Shown here: positions 7,340-16,468 of the stretch, one piece after another
Layout: the number at the start of each line of letters is the position of its first letter
Numbering within the stretch: the stretch's first letter is position 1
NCBI GenBank assembly: GCA_021773555.1
Contig: JAJFKA010000012.1
Location: forward strand, 62,001 to 126,000
Reading direction: 5' to 3'
DNA: 64,000 nucleotides
From: Gammaproteobacteria bacterium
GTDB taxonomy: Bacteria; Pseudomonadota; Gammaproteobacteria; Pseudomonadales; Azotimanducaceae
Position numbers and translations under genes: made by a program
The notes under the pieces: generated by a model
The model's input: the letters and a program-made list of their open reading frames with translations, nothing else
Database searches by the model: none
Told to the model about the DNA's origin: nothing

Positions 7340-9118
7340 ATGAATGAAATAGCCAGTCGGCTGGCTGCGGTTCGTGCCGCGATGACCAAAACCGGCCTTG
7401 ATGCGCTGATCGTACCCCGGGCGGATGAGTATCTGGGTGAGTATGTCCCGGCCCACAACGAAAGACTGCGCTGGATAAGCGGCTTCACGGGTTCTGCAGG
7501 TGAAGCGATTATCTGCGCGGAAACGGCGGCAATTTTTGTCGATGGCCGATACACCATCCAGGTTCAACAACAAGTGCCGGGCGATCTTTTTGAATATCGG
7601 CATATACTCGAAGATCCACCACCCAACTTTCTGCGAGAGACACTAAATTCCGGGGCACGCGTGGGCATCGATACACGGTTGCACAGCCACGCCTTTTTCG
7701 ACCGCGTCCATGCACAGCTTGAGGATGCCGGCATGCAGCTTGTGGAAATGGACGACAATCCCATTGACTCGAACTGGCAGAATCGACCGTTTCCTGAACC
7801 CGTATTGGCAACATTGATGGCAGAGGAGTTTACCGGCGAACACAGTCTCCACAAACGCACTCGGATAGGAAAGATAATCAGTGACGCAGGTGCCGATGCA
7901 GCACTCATCACCCAACTGGATTCAATCGCCTGGTTGCTGAACATTCGCGGTGCAGATGTTCCGCACTTGCCCGTGGTACTCGGAACCGCCCTGCTGGACA
8001 AAGCGGGCCAGATGACATTTTTCACAGATCCTCGAAAAATCCCAAACGACTTTTCAGCGCACGTCGGCGATGGCGTCATCATCCGCGAAGAATCAGAATT
8101 TACCGCCAGCCTGTCTGCACTCGGCGAGAAAAGTAAAAGAATCCTGGCTGACAGCGCTGCCGTCAATGCATTTTCTGTCTTAAGGTGTCAGGACGCAGGT
8201 TGCCATATGGTTTTCGACAAGGATCCCGTGCTCTTGCCAAAAGCCACCAAGAATCCGGTTGAGCTGAATGGTATGCGTGTCTGCCACGTTCGCGACGGTG
8301 CTTCGGTCAGCCGGTATCTTGCCTGGATCGAAAGGGAAGTCGCCGCCGGTCGCTTTCATGATGAGGCAGCGCTGGCGGACAAACTCGAGGCGCTGCGGCG
8401 TGAACACCATCTGCTTCACGACTTGTCCTTCGACACAATCAGCGCTGCCGGTGCAAACGGCGCCATGTGCCACTACAACCACGTCAACGGGACCCCGGCG
8501 ACATTAAGTCGGGATTCACTTTATCTGGTTGATTCTGGCGGGCAATATTCGGACGGCACCACTGACATCACCAGAACCGTTGCGATCGGTACGCCAACCG
8601 ATGAGCATCGAAAAATGTTCACCCTGGTACTCAAAGGTCACATCGCGCTGGCGACCGCCGTTTTCCCAAATGGCACAACCGGTGTACAACTGGACGTACT
8701 GGCACGCCAGTATTTATGGCAGGAAGGTCTGGACTATGACCACGGCACCGGCCACGGGGTCGGCAGCAATCTCAGCGTGCATGAAGGACCACAGCGGATT
8801 GGTAAAAAATTCATGCCCAACAACGAACTGCTGCCAGGGATGGTCCTGAGTAACGAGCCGGGCTACTACAAGGAAGGTGCCTACGGCATTCGCTGCGAAA
8901 ATCTCATGATCGTAAGGAGCCGTGAAGATAATATGCTTAGCTTTGAAACTATTACATTCGCACCATTTGATCTAAACCTTGTCAACCCGACACTGATGAC
9001 TCCAGCAGAAATTTCCTGGCTCAACCAATATCATGTGGAAGTCTGGAATAGATTATCGGACGATCTGAAGGGTCAGGATGCTGACTGGTTGAAATCAGCG
9101 ACTTCTCCCATCCATTAA
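7340..9118 (+). CDS. M24 aminopeptidase P (Xaa-Pro aminopeptidase)
   Basis: Protein of 592 residues, the long three-domain type with two creatinase-like N-terminal domains and a pita-bread catalytic domain. The five metal ligands of a dinuclear site can be assigned as Asp398, Asp409 (DSGGQYSDGTTDITR), His472 (GTGHGVG), Glu506 (NEPGYY) and Glu520 (RCEN). It should remove N-terminal residues ahead of proline from peptides in the cytoplasm; no signal peptide is present. Its place in an operon with acyl-CoA and amidohydrolase enzymes is unexplained and may mean it acts on an amide intermediate. Confidence 0.92.
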   Translation: MNEIASRLAAVRAAMTKTGLDALIVPRADEYLGEYVPAHNERLRWISGFTGSAGEAIICAETAAIFVDGRYTIQVQQQVPGDLFEYRHILEDPPPNFLRETLNSGARVGIDTRLHSHAFFDRVHAQLEDAGMQLVEMDDNPIDSNWQNRPFPEPVLATLMAEEFTGEHSLHKRTRIGKIISDAGADAALITQLDSIAWLLNIRGADVPHLPVVLGTALLDKAGQMTFFTDPRKIPNDFSAHVGDGVIIREESEFTASLSALGEKSKRILADSAAVNAFSVLRCQDAGCHMVFDKDPVLLPKATKNPVELNGMRVCHVRDGASVSRYLAWIEREVAAGRFHDEAALADKLEALRREHHLLHDLSFDTISAAGANGAMCHYNHVNGTPATLSRDSLYLVDSGGQYSDGTTDITRTVAIGTPTDEHRKMFTLVLKGHIALATAVFPNGTTGVQLDVLARQYLWQEGLDYDHGTGHGVGSNLSVHEGPQRIGKKFMPNNELLPGMVLSNEPGYYKEGAYGIRCENLMIVRSREDNMLSFETITFAPFDLNLVNPTLMTPAEISWLNQYHVEVWNRLSDDLKGQDADWLKSATSPIH

Positions 9119-9177
9119 GTGCACGCTTCCAGTCAGCGCCATATGCCACAAATAGAAATCGCCCAGGGATTCAAACA

Positions 9178-10857
9178 ATGACAGCTGTTACCTCGAGAAG
9201 CGAAGCGCTTGCCCAACTCACTGCGCCCGGTCAACCCTATGAATTGGAATTGGTCAACGTCAATGGGCACCCGCACCGCGTATTTAAGAATGGTCCACCC
9301 ACTTTGCGCGAACTTTTTAGTGAAAACCGCAGCGATGAAACTTTTCTGATTTACGAGGAAGAACGTTATAGCTTCGATATGGCTTATCAAAAGTCCTGCC
9401 AGATTGCGACACTGCTCGTCCGTGACCACGGCATCAGCAAAGGGGACAGGGTTGCGATTTCAATGCGCAACTATCCAGAATGGATCATGGCATTCGCCGC
9501 TGTGACTTCCATCGGTGCCATCGCGGTTGCAATGAACGCACTCTGGTCGACCGAGGAAATGTTGTACGGCCTCGAACACAGCGGAGCGAAAATTCTGTTT
9601 GCTGACCCTGAACGCGTCCAGCGTGTGTTGCCGATTTATCAGCAACTCGCCATCAAAGTGATCGCTGTGCGCACGGATGAAAGTCTTGCCCGGGACATAC
9701 CGGTACTCGATTCCCTGCTGGCCGCTATGCCTGCCTGTGAAATGCCGGAAGTCGCGATCGAGCCCGATGATGATGTCACCATCCTCTACACTTCCGGTTC
9801 CACCGGCCACCCGAAAGGTGCCATTTCAAGCCACCGAAACATTATTACTGCGCTGCTTTCCTGGGAACTGGATGGGCAGAGCGCGCTCGCACAACTTGTA
9901 GACCCGCCAGGCGATGCGCCCTACCCCCCGGCGACGTTGTTAGCTGTCCCACTGTTTCACGCCACCGGTTCGCACGCCGTGTACCTTTCATCGTATCGTT
10001 CCCAGCGAAAAATTGTATCTATGTATAAGTGGGACGCAAGGCTCGCTGCGGAGTTAATCGAGCGCGAGCGTATATCTTCATTCGTAGCACCAGCAGCGAT
10101 GACCGGCGATCTGGTTCGAGTCGCGATTGATACAAATTGCGACCTCAGTTCGCTGGCAACGGTTGGTGGTGGTGGCGCACCCCGTGCGCCGGAGCAAGTC
10201 AAAGGAATCGCCAGTACGTTCGCCAGAGCAATGCCGAATACAGGTTGGGGTATGACAGAGACCAATGCGATTGGCACCGGCATTGGTGGTCCCGACTACC
10301 TTGATCACCCCGGTAGTTCAGGTCGGGCATCTGCCGTTGTTGACCTGGGAATTTTCGATGAAACCGGTGATGAACTGCCCAGCGGCGAGCGTGGTGAATT
10401 GCGCATCCGTGGTGCCTCCATCATCCGCGGTTATTGGGATCGGCCCGATGCAAATGTAGAATCATTTGTGGATGGCTGGCTTAAAACTGGGGACGTAGCC
10501 TACCTGGATGACGAGGGATATCTATACATCGTTGATCGAATCAAGGATCTGGTCATTCGCGGCGGCGAAAATATCGGTTGCGCCGAAGTTGAGGCCGCAT
10601 TGCTTGAACATGATGACATAAACGAAGCGACGGTCTACGCGGTACCGGACGAGCGTCTCGGCGAAGAAGTAGGTGCGACCGTCTATTCGACCACACCTGT
10701 TGACATCGATGCGCTCAAAGCATTTCTGGGTGAACGTATCGCCCGCTTCAAGATTCCGCGCTACATCCAGGTTTCCTCGGAACCCCTGGAGCGCATCGCC
10801 TCAGGTAAAATTAACAAACGCGCCATTCGCGAAGCCGCAGTCAGCCAGTTTTCGTGA
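9178..10857 (+). CDS. AMP-binding acyl-CoA synthetase
   Basis: ANL-superfamily ligase of 559 residues. The phosphate loop TSGSTGHPKG begins near residue 205, GWGMTETN is the A5 region, the hinge is YLDDEGYLYIVDRIKD, and the C-terminal catalytic Lys lies in SGKINKRAI. It converts a carboxylate to its CoA thioester via acyl-AMP. In this block it could activate the substrate later hydroxylated by the PhyH-like enzyme. Chain length or aromatic preference is not clear from motifs. Confidence 0.9.
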   Translation: MTAVTSRSEALAQLTAPGQPYELELVNVNGHPHRVFKNGPPTLRELFSENRSDETFLIYEEERYSFDMAYQKSCQIATLLVRDHGISKGDRVAISMRNYPEWIMAFAAVTSIGAIAVAMNALWSTEEMLYGLEHSGAKILFADPERVQRVLPIYQQLAIKVIAVRTDESLARDIPVLDSLLAAMPACEMPEVAIEPDDDVTILYTSGSTGHPKGAISSHRNIITALLSWELDGQSALAQLVDPPGDAPYPPATLLAVPLFHATGSHAVYLSSYRSQRKIVSMYKWDARLAAELIERERISSFVAPAAMTGDLVRVAIDTNCDLSSLATVGGGGAPRAPEQVKGIASTFARAMPNTGWGMTETNAIGTGIGGPDYLDHPGSSGRASAVVDLGIFDETGDELPSGERGELRIRGASIIRGYWDRPDANVESFVDGWLKTGDVAYLDDEGYLYIVDRIKDLVIRGGENIGCAEVEAALLEHDDINEATVYAVPDERLGEEVGATVYSTTPVDIDALKAFLGERIARFKIPRYIQVSSEPLERIASGKINKRAIREAAVSQFS

Positions 10858-10981
10858 ACATCGGTCAACCCGGTCTTTAATGATGTCTGCGTTGCGCCGA
10901 ATCCAGGTGATCATACTAAATTTGGTTCTACCGGAAAGTCTTTTCCGTTAGCATGCGCGCATAAAACGCCAGGAATTAACC

Positions 10982-12166
10982 ATGGGCTTTTCCCCGAAAT
11001 ACAGTTGCGCTTCAACTCGCCTGGAAGCGCAAGGCAGTGACCTCTGGGCAGTCCATACCGACGCCATGGCGCAATTGGAGGCAGGCGCAGACATCATCAT
11101 GATGTCTGTTGGAGACCCTGATTTACCCACCATCGAGCGCATTATCGAACACGCCGTAACCAGTTTGTATCGCGGCCGGACGCACTATTCTCCTGGCATG
11201 GGGGAACTACACCTGCGTGAAACCATCGCTGAAATTGAAACCCAGGCAAGCGGCAAGCTGACAACGCCTGATCAGGTCATCGTTTTCCCGGGGGCAACCA
11301 ACGCGGTCTTTTCCACTCTATCCTGTTTGCTGGATGCTGATGATGAACTGATTGTGGTAGAACCTGCCTATGTGGGCTACGAAGGTATTTTCAGTACCAT
11401 CGGGTCTGCGGTAATCAGAATACCCGCACTGGCTGACCAGGGCTTCGCTGTCGACACTGAGGCTATCAGGGCTGCAATCACCGATCGAACCCGGGTCCTG
11501 CTGCTCAATACTCCCGGCAATCCAGCGGGCAACATTATTCCGGAGGATCAATTACGCTCCCTCTCAGAACTGTGTTACGACCGGGACATTTGGCTGGTCT
11601 GCGACGAGGTGTATTCCATGATCACCTTTGAACACAAGCATATTTCCGCACGCAAGGCAGCTAACACGCTGGAGAACATCATCGTCATTGACGGGCTCTC
11701 CAAATCGCACGCGATGACAGGCTGGCGCCTCGGGTGGGCGGTTGCGCCTGCCGCTGTCGCACAGCGATTGCTATCCTTCACTTCAGCAACCGTTTTTGGC
11801 TGTAGTCAGTTTATCCAGGACGCCGCCGCATTCGCCATGAAAAATGACGGTGAATACATTCAAGGAATAACCCAGGAGTATCGCGAAAGGCGGGACTACG
11901 CCTGCAAACGAATCAGGGAAATTGACGGATTGAATTGTCAGGTTCCGCAAGCCGGCATGTTCCTGATGATTGATGTCAGTGCGGTGTCGCCCGACGGCTT
12001 CCAGTTCGCCAGGGCACTCCTTGACGAGCAGGGCGTTTCGGTACTACCAGGCGAAGGATTTGGGGAAATCACCCGGCAGTTCGTTCGCCTGTCCCTCACC
12101 CATCCTGTTAAAGTGCTGGATCAGGCATTCGCGCGAATCGAGGCCTACGTCAGAAACCTTCCCTGA
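10982..12166 (+). CDS. PLP-dependent class I/II aminotransferase
   Basis: Fold-type I aminotransferase of 394 residues. The PLP lysine is Lys241 in SKSHAMTGWRLGW, with NTPGNPAGN and CDEVYS providing the other cofactor contacts. It resembles aspartate/aromatic-type family members; amino donor and acceptor are unknown. A 124-base gap separates it from the ligase gene. The gap holds a 6-bp hairpin CGGAAA-GTCT-TTTCCG (10932-10947) and a GTTAGCATGC (10947-10956) identical to the start of the MarR-like operator near 4360, so it may be a separate unit under the same regulator. Confidence 0.88.
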   Translation: MGFSPKYSCASTRLEAQGSDLWAVHTDAMAQLEAGADIIMMSVGDPDLPTIERIIEHAVTSLYRGRTHYSPGMGELHLRETIAEIETQASGKLTTPDQVIVFPGATNAVFSTLSCLLDADDELIVVEPAYVGYEGIFSTIGSAVIRIPALADQGFAVDTEAIRAAITDRTRVLLLNTPGNPAGNIIPEDQLRSLSELCYDRDIWLVCDEVYSMITFEHKHISARKAANTLENIIVIDGLSKSHAMTGWRLGWAVAPAAVAQRLLSFTSATVFGCSQFIQDAAAFAMKNDGEYIQGITQEYRERRDYACKRIREIDGLNCQVPQAGMFLMIDVSAVSPDGFQFARALLDEQGVSVLPGEGFGEITRQFVRLSLTHPVKVLDQAFARIEAYVRNLP

Positions 12167-12265
12167 CTGAACAGTATTTCGGCGCAACCATCGGGTCACG
12201 TCTGTTGTACAATCGTCAGATAAACATTAGCAGTTGATTCGACACTTATTCATCGAGGAACGGTC

Positions 12266-12829
12266 ATGCAACTCAAATTTTTCTTATGCGTCACGGCGCT
12301 TCTGGGTTTATCTTTAACCACGATGGCACAACCCTTACCAGAAATGTTAGATACAAAAGGTTTTCGAGGTGGCATCGCTATCACGGGGAATCTGTATATC
12401 GCTGGTCAACCTACCAACGAGGAGGCATTAAAGCAGTTGAAAGAGCGGGGCCTGACCAGGGTTATCAATCTCCGCACAATTGAGGAAATGGAGGATAAGA
12501 AATCTACACCGATCAACGAGGAGCAGCTGCTTGAGGACCTGGGCGTCAGCTATGTCCAGATCGAATCCGGGGGTGAAGATCACCCTTTTAAACCAGTAAC
12601 TCTGGATGCATTCGCCGATGCCTACCGCCAGGCCGACGGTGCGGTATTGCTGCACTGTAACAGCGCCAAACGTGCCTCACATCTGTGGGTGGCCTACCTC
12701 GTGAAATACCAGCACATGCCGCTCAGCGAAGCATTGGTTCACGGGCGCGCGATTAACTTTGGGAGCATGCCGCTCGAAGGTTACCTGGAAGGCGAAATCA
12801 CCTTCGAATATCATAAAAAAGAACCCTGA
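12266..12829 (+). CDS. Exported DUF442/tyrosine-phosphatase-like protein
   Basis: Protein of 187 residues with an N-terminal signal peptide (MQLKFFLCVTALLGLSLTTMA). The body begins with the family pattern of a beta strand and GQPTNEEALKQLKERG, followed by VINLRT. The phosphatase-type loop is HCNSAKRAS with Cys131, spaced C-x4-R as in the beta-lactamase-hydrolase-like DUF442 group rather than the classic C-x5-R. A periplasmic phosphatase or sulfur-related role is possible; no substrate is known. GAGGAACGGTC precedes the ATG. Confidence 0.78.
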   Translation: MQLKFFLCVTALLGLSLTTMAQPLPEMLDTKGFRGGIAITGNLYIAGQPTNEEALKQLKERGLTRVINLRTIEEMEDKKSTPINEEQLLEDLGVSYVQIESGGEDHPFKPVTLDAFADAYRQADGAVLLHCNSAKRASHLWVAYLVKYQHMPLSEALVHGRAINFGSMPLEGYLEGEITFEYHKKEP

Positions 12830-12832
12830 AGG

Positions 12833-13630
12833 TTACTCAAGCTTGTTGATGCGTGCTTCCGTCAAGACTTTATCGTCGCGGATGAGCCCGACTGCCCGAT
12901 CATGTTCAGTACCCGGAACTGTCACCACCGCAAATTCATCATCCCAGAAGATCGGCCTTCGAAAGTAAATCGACAGGTCAAACGAACGCGGTTGGCAGCG
13001 CTCCCACAGCGCGTGAATCATGTAATGAACCCCCATACCACCACCGATGATCGGTGCGCGGAATCCTGCTTTGATGGCCGCGTCCATTTCGTAGTGGATG
13101 CTGTTGCCTTCGGAACTGTAGCGTTTTACGGACCCAGGCGTCAGTGCGTAACTGGCACAGATATCACAACTCGATAAATCCTCAATCACCGCAGCGGGCC
13201 TGTCTCCCGCGCCTCGTTTACTCCCTCGAGTCGGATCCGGCTTCAGGGATCGCCTCGGTGCGGAAATGGCAGTCTTACCATCAGCCCCATCAAACCAGAC
13301 CTCAGTATCAACTGTTAATCCCCGGGGGACCTGGGTTATTTTCGTAATAGCCCCGTGCACGGTCAGCACCTCACCCAGCAGCACCGGGCGATGTTGGATT
13401 AGTGTCTGCAACATATTCACATTACCCTCGGCGCTAATCCCATTCCTGATGCCTGCACGAATGCCGAGACCAATATAAAAAGCCGGATCTACACAACCGG
13501 CGTACAGGGAATGATCCAGTCCACACGCGGCAAGTTTTTCCTCCTGGTGTTCGGCGCTGACAGTGACCTCTGCCGCCGCGAACTGGAAGCCTTCTTCTGG
13601 TTGTCGCCATTCAATTTCCTGCTCTGCCAT
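12833..13630 (-). CDS. MaoC-like double-hotdog dehydratase/hydratase
   Basis: Protein of about 265 residues with two hotdog halves. The second half has the hydratase-type segment AIKAGFRAPIIGGGMG, where the helix and glycine-rich turn of MaoC/enoyl-CoA hydratase 2 are recognisable, preceded by a YSSEGNSIHYEMD segment. It probably hydrates an enoyl-CoA or similar thioester. The ATG at 13630 has GGAGG six bases upstream and is preferred to GTG at 13633. It converges on the DUF442 gene with three bases between stops. Confidence 0.7.
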   Translation of the reverse strand: MAEQEIEWRQPEEGFQFAAAEVTVSAEHQEEKLAACGLDHSLYAGCVDPAFYIGLGIRAGIRNGISAEGNVNMLQTLIQHRPVLLGEVLTVHGAITKITQVPRGLTVDTEVWFDGADGKTAISAPRRSLKPDPTRGSKRGAGDRPAAVIEDLSSCDICASYALTPGSVKRYSSEGNSIHYEMDAAIKAGFRAPIIGGGMGVHYMIHALWERCQPRSFDLSIYFRRPIFWDDEFAVVTVPGTEHDRAVGLIRDDKVLTEARINKLE

Positions 13631-13969
13631 CACTGTCCTCCCGGGTACCCTGGCGCATCTGGTTGAGTCGGTATGATCAAGCAGGCAGATTACCGGATTA
13701 CGCAGGGAATACGAACACCTGAAGCTAATGCTGACAGAGATTGAACCTACACTTACCGCCGAAAATGACCGGGTTTGTCGATATCAAAAGAGAATCAATA
13801 GCTGACCAACAGTGACTGGTTTAGCTGTTTTCTTGAGGCTGCTCGTGGAAAGCGCTATCATGCCCGCCATAAGAAATACACAGGTCCCGGCTTCCCGCTG
13901 ATAATCGACCTGAGCGCAAAGCACATGCCAGGAAGGCGAACCTTAATAAAAGGGTATCCAACCTGATCC
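13631..13969. other. Non-coding gap between hydratase and hybrid kinase genes
   Basis: About 340 bases between divergent genes. Besides the ribosome binding site of the hydratase gene I see no convincing gene, strong hairpin or consensus promoter. It presumably holds two outward promoters. Confidence 0.4.
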
Positions 13970-15559
13970 ATGGCTAACAAATTCGAGAAGTTCCTCTACT
14001 CCGACCGAGTGTTCCTGATATTCAGGGTTGCTGGACATTACCTCCTCGCACTTGCATGTTTATTGCTGCCTGAAGTCGGGGAAAAGCGGTTCATGATAGC
14101 CGGATTAGTCGCCTTCGTATTTGCACCGATGGCGCTGATTATCAGCATCCGTTTTGACAAATCCATTTATAACTGGCGCGACCTGTTTTTCGACCTTTTC
14201 ACTCTCATTGTCTTCGGATTCCTGACACCCGAGAACTGGGATCTGGTGTTATTGCTGGGTCTGGTTGTCTCCCTGGCCCCGAGTATCAGTATCCAGAACA
14301 GAAGCACGCTGTTATACAGTTCTTCCTTCGTTACGCTGATCGTCGGCATGTCCATTTCGGCCATGATTAATAGTGTTCCGGGATGGCACACCTCGATTAT
14401 CATGCTCTGTGCAATCTGTCCTATCGTGATTTTTTACGCGCACTGGCAGATGCAAAAAGCGGATGAGCTTCGAAACAAAGCAAAGGCTCACGAGAGCCTG
14501 GTCCTGGTCGCGGGTGGCGTCGCTCACGATTTCAACAATATCCTCACTGCGATTAGTGGTTATTCCGATATTGCGTTGTCCTATCTTCGCCCCGGTGACA
14601 AGGCCTACCAACCTCTGCAGTCCGTGATCGAGGCCACCGGCAGGGCAGCTTTTCTGACCAGGCACCTGTTATCCTTTGCCGGCAGGCCGGTCATCGAGAA
14701 AACCCGGCTGGATCCACAAGACCTGCTTGAGTCCACCATCAAAATCGCCAAAACGCTGATTCTGCCTGGTATCGAAATACGCTTATCCTGCGGGGCCGGA
14801 CTACCGCCGATCCTCGGAGATGCTGGGCAGCTTCAACAAGTATTCCTGAACATCATCCTGAATGCTGCGGAAGCCTCCAGCGCACCAGCGCTTATCGACG
14901 TACACCTCAGCCACGCAACAAAGACCGTGCGATTCGAAATCCTGGATCACGGCTGTGGCATCGCGCCTGTTGATCTTGGAAAAATATTTGATCCCTTTTA
15001 CACCTCAAAACCGAAGGGTCATGGACTGGGCCTTGCCGCAGTCAAGAGAATTCTCGATTTCCACGAGGGAATCCTCGAAATCACCAGCGAACTCAATGAA
15101 GGTACAACCGTTATCGTATCACTTCCAAGCGCCAGAACACTGGCCAACATATCGATACCCGAGGAATCAACTGAACCGACAGTACAAAGAAAAACTATCC
15201 TGATCGCGGATGATGAAGAATCTATCCGAACACTGACCCGACACATGATTGAGCAATTCGGCTTTAAGGCACTGGAAGCCGTGGATGGCACGCAGTGCGT
15301 GACAATGTACGAACAACATAAGGATGAACTACGGGCTGTCATACTCGATCTGAAAATGCCTGGGCTCGATGGCTGGCAATGTCGCGAACACATCAGGAGT
15401 GAGGATAACGTCTTGCCGATCCTGATTGTCAGTGGTTACAATCCCGGTGAATCAACTATCATCGATGATGACCGGAACACCAGTTTTCTCGCCAAGCCTT
15501 TTCGAGTTCAACAACTAAAAGAGTCACTTTCGAGTCTGTTACTGGAAGATCTGTCATAA
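13970..15559 (+). CDS. Membrane-bound hybrid sensor histidine kinase
   Basis: Protein of 529 residues. Residues 15-155 hold about five to six hydrophobic segments with no large periplasmic domain, so the membrane part itself may be the sensor. The phosphoacceptor is His186 in GGVAHDFNNIL, the NtrB-like H-box. The ATPase domain has the N-box near Asn298 (NIILNAAEA), DHGCGI and GHGLGLA. A C-terminal receiver domain (about 408-525) has DDE at its start and phosphoacceptor Asp460 (LDLKMPG). No separate output regulator is adjacent; the SDR gene follows after 31 bases. Confidence 0.9.
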   Translation: MANKFEKFLYSDRVFLIFRVAGHYLLALACLLLPEVGEKRFMIAGLVAFVFAPMALIISIRFDKSIYNWRDLFFDLFTLIVFGFLTPENWDLVLLLGLVVSLAPSISIQNRSTLLYSSSFVTLIVGMSISAMINSVPGWHTSIIMLCAICPIVIFYAHWQMQKADELRNKAKAHESLVLVAGGVAHDFNNILTAISGYSDIALSYLRPGDKAYQPLQSVIEATGRAAFLTRHLLSFAGRPVIEKTRLDPQDLLESTIKIAKTLILPGIEIRLSCGAGLPPILGDAGQLQQVFLNIILNAAEASSAPALIDVHLSHATKTVRFEILDHGCGIAPVDLGKIFDPFYTSKPKGHGLGLAAVKRILDFHEGILEITSELNEGTTVIVSLPSARTLANISIPEESTEPTVQRKTILIADDEESIRTLTRHMIEQFGFKALEAVDGTQCVTMYEQHKDELRAVILDLKMPGLDGWQCREHIRSEDNVLPILIVSGYNPGESTIIDDDRNTSFLAKPFRVQQLKESLSSLLLEDLS

Positions 15560-15590
15560 ACACATCTGATAGCGGCCGCGGGATAAAAAC

Positions 15591-16433
15591 ATGGGAAAAC
15601 TCAACACTAAAACAGCGATTGTCACGGGGGCAAGTCGAGGCATCGGGCAGGCAATAGCGGAGCTTTTCGCAGCGGAAGGCGCAAACGTCGTTTGTGCCGC
15701 GCGGACGGTCAATGAGGGTGATCATCTGCTGGAGGGCTCCCTCGCCAATACCGTCGCATTGATTAACGGCAATGGTGGCAGTGCCCTTGCGGTTGCTGCT
15801 GACGTCTCTCTTGAGCAAGACTGCCGAAACCTCGTCGATGCAGCAATCGACAAATATGGCAATGTTGATGTGCTGGTCAATAACGCCGCTTTAAACTATT
15901 ACGTGCCTGTCGTTGATTACGACGTGCACAGATGGACGCGCGCCTTCGCAGTTAACGTGCATGGCCCATTCATGCTGTCAAAGTTTGTACTGCCGCTAAT
16001 GATCAGGCAGCGTTCAGGTGCAATCGTCAACGTGTCCTCCGGTGCGGCCATTGGTCCGGGTCGCGGTCCCTATGACGCACCGGGCCGGGGCGGAACTATG
16101 TATGGCGCATCGAAGGCCGCGCTGGAAAGAATGACTCAGGGTCTGGCCCAGGAAGTTGCACAACATCATATTGCCGTTACCTGCTACTCGCCGTCCCAGG
16201 TAGTGCCAACTCCAGGAACGGTTTATCACAAACTGGTTGAGGGACTGGACGACCCGCGCGGTGAACCGCCGGAGATCATGGCCAGGGCGGCGCTGTTACT
16301 TGCCACCGAGGACCCGGAGACCGTGAATGGGAGGGTCACTTACAGCCAGGAGATCCTTAAAGAGTTCGGCTGGATCGATAATGCCAGAGGTCGCGGGATT
16401 GACTCCACGGGTTCCGGATACTCACAGATCTGA
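15591..16433 (+). CDS. SDR family oxidoreductase
   Basis: Short-chain dehydrogenase of 280 residues. TGASRGIG forms the cofactor loop, NNAAL replaces the usual NNAG, VNVSSGAA provides the catalytic Ser, and MYGASKAAL the Tyr and Lys. A slightly long insertion rich in Gly and Pro (GPGRGPYDAPGRGG) sits between the Ser and Tyr motifs. The substrate is not identified. The gene follows the kinase gene closely and may be in its transcript. Confidence 0.86.
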   Translation: MGKLNTKTAIVTGASRGIGQAIAELFAAEGANVVCAARTVNEGDHLLEGSLANTVALINGNGGSALAVAADVSLEQDCRNLVDAAIDKYGNVDVLVNNAALNYYVPVVDYDVHRWTRAFAVNVHGPFMLSKFVLPLMIRQRSGAIVNVSSGAAIGPGRGPYDAPGRGGTMYGASKAALERMTQGLAQEVAQHHIAVTCYSPSQVVPTPGTVYHKLVEGLDDPRGEPPEIMARAALLLATEDPETVNGRVTYSQEILKEFGWIDNARGRGIDSTGSGYSQI

Positions 16434-16468
16434 TGCCTGCAGAATTTTAGGTCGAGCGTTGCGTCCGC

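Noticed and set aside
7340-9118. DMSP lyase DddP, which is also an M24-family enzyme and would fit a sulfur-using organism
   Set aside because: At 592 residues with two creatinase-like N-terminal domains and all five peptidase metal ligands, it matches aminopeptidase P rather than the shorter DddP.
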